A stretch of 27,078 nucleotides of DNA from Bacteroidota bacterium (GTDB taxonomy: Bacteria > Bacteroidota > Bacteroidia > NS11-12g > UBA955). Shown piece by piece: positions 22,207 to 27,078 of this stretch. The notes below the pieces were generated by a model. That model was given only the letters and a program-made list of their open reading frames with translations. It was not told the origin of the DNA and did no database searches. The stretch is taken from NCBI GenBank assembly GCA_027488495.1, contig JAIYBO010000250.1, positions 1 to 27,078 of the forward strand, written 5' to 3'. Each line of letters starts with the position of its first letter. Within the stretch, counting starts at the first letter, position 1. Position numbers and translations under genes: made by a program.

Positions 22207-24042
22207 ATGAAAATGAATTTTACGCGCAACTGGTCGATCATCCAAATTTCCTCCATCGCTTTATTAATAGCGGCCTGTGCCTCCACCCAAACTTTGCATG
22301 CCCAAAAGGCAAAGCGAAAAGTAAAGTACCAAGAAGCAACAGCAGGAAAAACGATGGAGGAATCCACTTCAAAAACCTCAACCGAACAAGAAAATGTGTC
22401 AGAGGTAGTGGAATCTAGTGGCCAGGTAACTTACGTAACTCCCACCGTTGACAATTCAGAAGAAGCACTCAACGCGCAGCTTCAAACCAAACTCAAATTC
22501 ACACCCTACACGCGCTCAGCGCCTGTAAAGCCAAACGTGTTCGGCAATTACCCCAACATCAAAAATGCACCCGCTTGGGATGGTCGCGAACCCGGAAACT
22601 ATAGCATCCGCTTCAAATTCAAAACCATCACCCCGCCCAAAGCCACACCCAAAATCACCAACATCTACGCCGGTGATACCGTGTACCTGGCCGACCACAA
22701 CATTGGTGGGAAATACCTCCGCGATACCGCAGTGATCGACAAAAACGGGGTTGCCAATTTCATCGGCACCAAAAAATTGCAACGTGGCATGTACTTGTTC
22801 GTGTTCCCCAAAAAGCGCGACTACTTTGAATTCATCATCGATGACGATCTCGATTTCCAAATCGATTTTGATACCGCTTGGAGTACCCGTGATTACTTCA
22901 AAAGCATGACCGTTACCGGCTCGGTAGAAAATGCCGCCTTCGTGGAATACCAAAAAGGCAAAGTGGCCGTCATTGAAAAGTTAATGGCCATCGACCAAGT
23001 CATGGAAGCCGATTCCATGGCACCACAAAGTACCAAAGACTCTCTCAACGCCATCCGCGAGCAATACCTCAACGAAAAAGGCAATTACGATTCGGCCTAC
23101 GTGATCAAATACCCCGGCCATTTACTATCGAAATTCTTGGTAGCCATGATCAACATCCCCTACCCCGAAGTATTCCCTACCCTGCCCGACGGCACCAAAG
23201 ACAGCGCCTTCCCACTTCGTTGGTATAAAAAGCACTACCTCGACCACATGGATTTTGGTGATGACGGATTGCTCCGCATGCCCGTAAACATCGTAAAACA
23301 ACGCCTCGATTTCTATTTTGATAAAATCATCGTTCCCGATGCCGACACCTGCATGATGGTAGCCGAGAAACTCCTCGATCAATGCAAAAACACCATCGAA
23401 ATGGAAAAATACCTCATTTGGTACCTCACAAACCGCTTCGAAAGTTCAAACATCATGGGCCTAGACCGCGCCTTTGTAAGAATGGCCATGAGCACCTACT
23501 GCCAAGGCAAAAGCTGGTGGGTAGACAGCGCCACCATCAACAAAATGTGTGAAAACGCCTTCCGCAGAGCCCATACACTCATCGGTGAAACAGCCCCTGA
23601 ACTCGAACTCAAAGACATCAAAGGCAACTGGGTAAATACCCAAAAAATTCGCGGACCTTATGTGGTGATGATCTTCTGGGACCCCACCTGCGGACATTGT
23701 AAAGAAGTGATGCCCAAGTTGGCAAAAATATACGAAGCCAACAAAGACAAAGGATGGAAAGTCATCGCACTGTCTAGCGGCGACAAAAAGAAAGAATGGG
23801 AAGAGTACTACAACACCCACCCAGAAACCCAAGCCTTTACACACTTGATCCGTGGCGAAGTACAAAGCCAGAAATACGCTGATGCCCTCTACAGCTACTA
23901 TGTAATTTCGTCCCCAACCATTTATGTGTTGGATGCAGACCGCAAAATCGTAGCCAATCGCATCGATGTAGACAAAATGGTGGATTTCTTGAAGCACCTC
24001 GATGCGGATCGCGATCAAAAAGCCGCTGCGGAGAAAAAGTAA
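22207..24042 (+). CDS. Thioredoxin/TlpA-like lipoprotein with an N-terminal DUF4369-like domain
   Basis: 611 residues from the ATG at 22207; the frame is open to 21934 but that part overlaps the ATL gene and precedes the signal. The signal region SSIALLIAACAS carries a lipobox with Cys24. A charged, Ser/Thr/Glu-rich linker (about 30-90) follows. The domain at about 115-250 (IYAGDTVYLADHNIGGKYL, VDKNGVANF-type strand, RGMYLFVFPKKRDYFEFII) resembles DUF4369 of Bacteroidota redoxin lipoproteins. A helical middle region follows (DUF5106-like). The C-terminal thioredoxin domain (about 461-600) has the active site CGHC at 495-498 and the cis-Pro segment SSPTIYVLD. It probably acts on disulfides in the periplasm; substrate unknown. 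The gene ends 30 bp before the convergent gene at 24073. Confidence 0.88.
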   Translation: MKMNFTRNWSIIQISSIALLIAACASTQTLHAQKAKRKVKYQEATAGKTMEESTSKTSTEQENVSEVVESSGQVTYVTPTVDNSEEALNAQLQTKLKFTPYTRSAPVKPNVFGNYPNIKNAPAWDGREPGNYSIRFKFKTITPPKATPKITNIYAGDTVYLADHNIGGKYLRDTAVIDKNGVANFIGTKKLQRGMYLFVFPKKRDYFEFIIDDDLDFQIDFDTAWSTRDYFKSMTVTGSVENAAFVEYQKGKVAVIEKLMAIDQVMEADSMAPQSTKDSLNAIREQYLNEKGNYDSAYVIKYPGHLLSKFLVAMINIPYPEVFPTLPDGTKDSAFPLRWYKKHYLDHMDFGDDGLLRMPVNIVKQRLDFYFDKIIVPDADTCMMVAEKLLDQCKNTIEMEKYLIWYLTNRFESSNIMGLDRAFVRMAMSTYCQGKSWWVDSATINKMCENAFRRAHTLIGETAPELELKDIKGNWVNTQKIRGPYVVMIFWDPTCGHCKEVMPKLAKIYEANKDKGWKVIALSSGDKKKEWEEYYNTHPETQAFTHLIRGEVQSQKYADALYSYYVISSPTIYVLDADRKIVANRIDVDKMVDFLKHLDADRDQKAAAEKK

Positions 24043-24072
24043 ACCGCGCCGCTGAAATGATCTCCTAACACC

Positions 24073-24789
24073 CTAAGGTATGCGAATTCCGCGTTTTGAT
24101 GCCTTGCGTTTCACATCGTCGTAAAGCGTACCCGGAAAACACGTGAACCCCAAATAATAAATGGGGCCCGAGAAATTCCTTCCACCCGGAAACAGGGCGA
24201 TGCGCGTGCCCAAACCACCACCTACGCCGAGATAGCGTAAAAATCGAACCGACCCATAAGCACCAAATTCAATGGGCATGAAAAATTGCTGCTTGTTGGC
24301 GATGTTGTTGTTTGTGAGATGATTCACCGTGCGAAGACCGCCCCCCAACTGTCCAAAAGCCGTCAGCGAAAACCGATGCGTTTTGTAAAGCCTGTATTCA
24401 TACGTACTACTCAAATAACTGAATTTGTATTGAATGGTATCGCCATCGTTCAATTGATTGTAACTGGTGAAATAATAACCGGTGTAGGCCGACACTTTGC
24501 CCCAGCTCAGACCGTAACGCAGTCCAAACACGTTCACTGGATCTGCCGAAATGAACGAACTGCGTGAATCAAACCACATGCTGTAAGAGGGCACAGTGGC
24601 CATCGCCATTTTGATGCTATCCCGAACGTTCCACAACACCGTGTCCGCAACGGCTGAGTCATCTGACAAAGCATCTGCAAGAATCACATGCGCATTCACA
24701 GGGATTTGTGGCTTACCCGCCATGGAATCGCCCCGAAGTGCGCCTCCCAGCAGCAAGCAAAACACAAAGGCCCCAATTTTCCGATTCAC
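24073..24789 (-). CDS. Secreted beta-barrel-like protein (GTG start)
   Basis: 238 residues with a GTG start at 24789. This start gives a good signal peptide (MNRKIGAFVFCLLLGGALRG), whereas the first internal ATG (residue 23) would remove it. The mature part contains a short disordered region and then strand blocks such as FGLRYGLSWGKVSAYTGYYFTSY, FSYLSSTYEYRLYKTHRFSLTAFGQLGGGL, IEFGAYGSVRFLRYLGVGGGLGTRIAL and IYYLGFTCFPGTLYDD, as in small outer-membrane barrels. It ends in a basic tail (KRKASKRGIRIP). No named family is recognised. It is divergent from the gene at 24882. Confidence 0.65.
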   Translation of the reverse strand: MNRKIGAFVFCLLLGGALRGDSMAGKPQIPVNAHVILADALSDDSAVADTVLWNVRDSIKMAMATVPSYSMWFDSRSSFISADPVNVFGLRYGLSWGKVSAYTGYYFTSYNQLNDGDTIQYKFSYLSSTYEYRLYKTHRFSLTAFGQLGGGLRTVNHLTNNNIANKQQFFMPIEFGAYGSVRFLRYLGVGGGLGTRIALFPGGRNFSGPIYYLGFTCFPGTLYDDVKRKASKRGIRIP

Positions 24790-24793
24790 AACA

Positions 24794-24800
24794 CAAATTA
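24794..24800 (-). promoter_or_regulatory. Possible -7 box variant TAATTTG before the GTG start at 24789
   Basis: TAATTTG is one T short of TAnnTTTG and lies 4 nt upstream of the GTG. The same heptamer is found before the desaturase gene at 25661-25667 (14 nt from its ATG). Low confidence, because the element is short. Confidence 0.25.
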
Positions 24801-24881
24801 CCCGCTTTCTTGGCGATGCCTGTCCACAAATTTCTTGTATGTCTTATCGATAATTCGCTCCAAAGCACGGATATTCGAAAC

Positions 24882-25601
24882 ATGAAGCATTGGCTTTGGG
24901 GATTTTCATTCCTTTTGATTGGCCTAACCACGGCCCAAGACAGCAGCAGCGCAACGAGCAGCAACAGCCCTACTTGTTGCGATTCACCCAAACCCCAAAA
25001 AGGAGATTGGAGCACCGAGGCCACCTTTTATGCCCAAACAGGTAGCAATTCATTGCGATTTGGCATTTCCGACATAAAAATCAGGAAATTCATCGCCAGT
25101 AACACCGTGGCTCGGGTGCGATTCATTGCCTCACAAAACAATGAAACCACCATCATCGCAAACAGCGTGGGCAACATGGAACGCAGCATCACCGAGGCCG
25201 CTTTCGCCATTGCACCTGGCTTCGAAAAACACATCGGCACATACAAAAAACTCTCTCCATACTGGGGTGCCGAAGTACTTTATGGCATCAACACCTACGA
25301 ATACAACCTCACAAATTCCACCAACGGACAATCCTTCTACAACGGCGGCAATTTCAACACCAAAACTACCGGCGCATACACCTATGGGGCCAATTTATTG
25401 GTTGGGGCCGATTATTACCTCACCAAAGGCATCTTCATTGGGGCCGAATTTAGCTATGGCTTTCAGTATCAAAACTATGGAGTGAGCACAGCAACCTCTT
25501 TCGATGGTGCAAGCACCGTCATTCGAACACTTCCTATGGGCAGCAGTTTGGGATTGAATTTGTTCGCAAATCCAGGAATCCGTTTAGGAATTGCCTTCTA
25601 A
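24882..25601 (+). CDS. Secreted beta-barrel-like outer-membrane protein
   Basis: 239 residues from the ATG at 24882; the frame is open to 24708 but the upstream part overlaps the divergent gene and has no signal. Signal peptide MKHWLWGFSFLLIGLTTAQ, then a Ser/Thr/Cys-rich linker with TCCDSP and KPQKGDWSTEATFYAQTGSNSLRFGI. Strand-like blocks follow: KFIASNTVARVRFIAS, SPYWGAEVLYGINTYEYNL, TGAYTYGANLLVGADYYLTKGIFIGAEFSYGF, ending GLNLFANPGIRLGIAF with a terminal Phe. This is the pattern of the OMP_b-brl (porin-family) proteins common in Bacteroidota. Function unknown. It may belong with the divergent gene at 24073, which has the same architecture. Confidence 0.68.
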   Translation: MKHWLWGFSFLLIGLTTAQDSSSATSSNSPTCCDSPKPQKGDWSTEATFYAQTGSNSLRFGISDIKIRKFIASNTVARVRFIASQNNETTIIANSVGNMERSITEAAFAIAPGFEKHIGTYKKLSPYWGAEVLYGINTYEYNLTNSTNGQSFYNGGNFNTKTTGAYTYGANLLVGADYYLTKGIFIGAEFSYGFQYQNYGVSTATSFDGASTVIRTLPMGSSLGLNLFANPGIRLGIAF

Positions 25602-25660
25602 AAGGTGTTAATTTTACACTAAGTGATGGCAATTTGAAGAAATTTTCACTTATTTGGTCG

Positions 25661-25667
25661 TAATTTG
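25661..25667 (+). promoter_or_regulatory. Possible -7 box variant TAATTTG for the desaturase gene
   Basis: TAATTTG lies 14 nt before the desaturase ATG, in the 80-bp gap after the preceding gene. A TTG is 24 nt upstream, longer than the usual spacing. It is a candidate only. Confidence 0.25.
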
Positions 25668-25681
25668 TTATAAATAATACC

Positions 25682-26782
25682 ATGGCTACTAAACCAATTG
25701 CTTTCGCCAACACTGGAAACGATTTCTTCAATGAATTGCGTTCTGCCGTTGACAACTATTTCACTACAAACAAAATATCCAAAAACGGCAACATGCTGTT
25801 GTGGTCTAAAACCGCATTCGCTCTCATCCTTACCCCCATTTTGGTTGTGCTTGCCCTCAATATCCCAGCAGTAGGTATCAATATGCCCATCTGGGGTAGC
25901 GTGATTTTGTTCGTTTTGATCGGCCAAATGCACACCTTCACTGGCTTCAACGTAATGCACGATGCCTGTCATGGCGCATTTTCCTCTAAAGGTTGGGTGA
26001 ACAAATTGTTCGGCAACTCCCTCAGCTTGATGGGAAGTCACGCCTTTATCTGGAAATTCAAACACAACACCTTGCACCACACTTGGACCAACGTAGACGG
26101 GCTCGATGACGATATCGCTAAAGCACCCATTTTGCGCCACTGTGAATCGCAACCTTTCAAACCCTATCACAAAAACCAACACCTTTACATGTTCTTTCTT
26201 TATGGTATCTCCATCATTTTCTGGATGTATGCCAACGACTTCATGAAATACTTCAACAAAGCCGTGAATGAACAGCCCATGCCAAAAATGTCGTTCACTG
26301 AACACCTCATTTTCTGGACAGCCAAAGTGTGCTACACCGCCATCTATGTGGTTGCACCTATGTATTTCTTGGGTATCGGTTACGGTTTCTTGTGTTACAT
26401 GGCGATGCAAATTTCGATGGGTATTGTATTGAGCTTGGTATTCCAATTGGCACATGCAGTGGAAACCACCCACTTTGAAGATGCTGCACAGTACGACATT
26501 CCCAAAGAGCGCCTCCCAAACGAATGGGCCGTTCACCAGGTAATGACAACCAACAACTTCGCCACAAAATCAGCGTTTGCCACTTGGTTCATGGGCGGTT
26601 TGAATTTCCAAACTGAACACCACTTGTTCCCTGCCATCAGCCACGTGCATTACCCCGCTTTGAACAAAATTTTGGTTCCCCTTTGCGAAAAGTACAATGT
26701 AAAATACAACGAAATGCCAACCTTCAGCGGTGCAGTGGCATCACACGTTCGTTACATGAAATCTCTAGGCGAAGCCGCATAA
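25682..26782 (+). CDS. Membrane fatty acid desaturase (three-His-box, QxxHH type)
   Basis: 366 residues. It inserts a double bond in an acyl chain using O2 and a di-iron centre in the inner membrane. The three histidine boxes are HDACH (93-97), HNTLHH (128-133) and QTEHH (310-314), with four or more hydrophobic helices between and around them (about 45-62, 70-88, 200-220, 235-285). The Gln in the third box is as in front-end (Delta-5/Delta-6 linoleoyl-CoA-type) desaturases, but there is no N-terminal cytochrome b5 domain, so electrons must come from a separate carrier. Regiochemistry cannot be told. Codon use is that of a well expressed gene. It is followed 120 bp later by a cold-shock protein gene; a shared role in low-temperature adaptation is an inference. 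Confidence 0.92.
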   Translation: MATKPIAFANTGNDFFNELRSAVDNYFTTNKISKNGNMLLWSKTAFALILTPILVVLALNIPAVGINMPIWGSVILFVLIGQMHTFTGFNVMHDACHGAFSSKGWVNKLFGNSLSLMGSHAFIWKFKHNTLHHTWTNVDGLDDDIAKAPILRHCESQPFKPYHKNQHLYMFFLYGISIIFWMYANDFMKYFNKAVNEQPMPKMSFTEHLIFWTAKVCYTAIYVVAPMYFLGIGYGFLCYMAMQISMGIVLSLVFQLAHAVETTHFEDAAQYDIPKERLPNEWAVHQVMTTNNFATKSAFATWFMGGLNFQTEHHLFPAISHVHYPALNKILVPLCEKYNVKYNEMPTFSGAVASHVRYMKSLGEAA

Positions 26783-26836
26783 TCAAAGATTAAACCGAGT
26801 ACAAGCCATTCTTCTCGAATAAATTTAGAAAAAAGG

Positions 26837-26865
26837 TTGTTTATCTAAAAAAGCGTCTTATCTTG
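26837..26865 (+). promoter_or_regulatory. Promoter of the cold-shock gene: TTG (26837-26839), 19 bp, TATCTTG (26859-26865)
   Basis: The -33 TTG and the TAnnTTG form of the -7 box are exactly 19 bp apart, the spacing known for Bacteroidota promoters. The mRNA leader would be about 30 nt long, A/T-rich and without a Shine-Dalgarno sequence. Confidence 0.55.
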
Positions 26866-26902
26866 CCCATTCAATTTATTAAACAATATTAATCATCATT
26901 AA

Positions 26903-27078
26903 ATGAAAACAGGTTCTGTTAAATTCTTCAACCACAGCAAAGGCTATGGTTTCATCATTGACAACGAAGACGGTCAAGAGTATTTCGTACACGTTACAGG
27001 TTTGAAAGACGAAATTCGCGAAGGCGATACCGTTAACTTCGAATTGAAAGACGGTAAGAAAGGTTTAAATGCAGTAAA
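26903..27078 (+). CDS. Cold-shock domain protein (partial, C-terminus off the right edge)
   Basis: 58 complete codons from the ATG at 26903 are visible; the reading frame is open to the edge. MKTGSVKFFNHSKGYGFIID is the classical start, with RNP1 as KGYGFI (13-18) and RNP2 as EYFVHV (26-31). The usual Trp of the VKWFN strand is Phe9 here. GLKDEIREGDTVNFELKDGKKGLNAV follows the family to the end. Such proteins bind single-stranded RNA/DNA and melt RNA secondary structure. Full length should be about 62-70 residues. It has its own promoter. Confidence 0.93.
   Translation, partial: MKTGSVKFFNHSKGYGFIIDNEDGQEYFVHVTGLKDEIREGDTVNFELKDGKKGLNAV

Noticed and set aside
22150..22245. 32-residue N-terminal extension of the ATL protein
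   Set aside because: The family starts near MKDDSFYEKVYEVV; the extension is a random-looking basic/Cys-rich stretch in the promoter region.
24708..24881. 58-residue extension of the barrel protein at 24882
   Set aside because: It overlaps the divergent gene and removes the N-terminal position of a good signal peptide.
25646..26536. 296-codon open frame antisense to the desaturase gene
   Set aside because: The His/Cys/Gln-rich translation has no family features and mirrors the desaturase codons.
1..27078. tRNA, rRNA, CRISPR array, insertion sequence or prophage
   Set aside because: No cloverleaf-like sequences, regularly spaced repeats, transposase or integrase motifs were found; almost all of the window is filled with chromosomal genes.

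Overview
The window looks like ordinary chromosomal DNA of a Bacteroidota bacterium. The evidence is the recurrent TAnnTTTG -7 promoter boxes, the near absence of Shine-Dalgarno sequences, a menaquinone gene (menB), a three-gene diheme (b558) type sdhCAB operon, an Omp28-type thioredoxin lipoprotein, a DUF4369/TlpA-like lipoprotein, an ECF sigma/anti-sigma pair and several outer-membrane beta-barrel-like proteins. I cannot place it below the phylum with confidence. I see no tRNA, rRNA, CRISPR array, integrase, transposase or prophage gene, and no non-coding gap over 200 bp.

Layout. 1-4696: a lipid-linked sugar flippase (cut by the left edge), a secreted thioredoxin-fold lipoprotein, an enoyl-CoA hydratase, a PAP2 phosphatase and a SAM methyltransferase. 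4764-7056: an ECF sigma factor, a membrane anti-sigma-like protein and an outer-membrane protein, all in one direction. 7213-9305: menB and NADP-isocitrate dehydrogenase. 9500-12734: a large M48-type metalloprotease coupled to a beta-barrel-like protein. 12874-14558: grpE-dnaJ. 14666-18725: ribE-sdhCAB. 18866-21060: a MATE transporter overlapping an outer-membrane protein gene. 21136-22149: a pseudouridine synthase and an alkyltransferase-like protein, tail to tail. 22207-25601: a thioredoxin-fold lipoprotein and two small beta-barrel-like proteins. 25682-end: a fatty acid desaturase and a cold-shock protein cut by the right edge.

How the genes work together. Icd, SdhCAB, RibE (flavin for SdhA) and MenB (menaquinone, the acceptor for SdhCAB) form a loose respiratory/TCA theme. 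GrpE-DnaJ, the metalloprotease and the two thioredoxin-fold lipoproteins concern protein quality control, the last three in the envelope. Desaturase next to a cold-shock protein suggests a membrane/cold theme.

I found no clear new multi-gene defence or mobile system. The points most worth a second look are a DnaJ with only two of the four CxxCxGxG motifs, several promoter boxes lying 4-5 nt upstream of start codons (likely leaderless mRNAs, best for the GTG-start pseudouridine synthase), a GC-rich patch inside the metalloprotease gene, the sigma/anti-sigma/outer-membrane locus, and a strong A/C excess on the + strand that is independent of gene direction.
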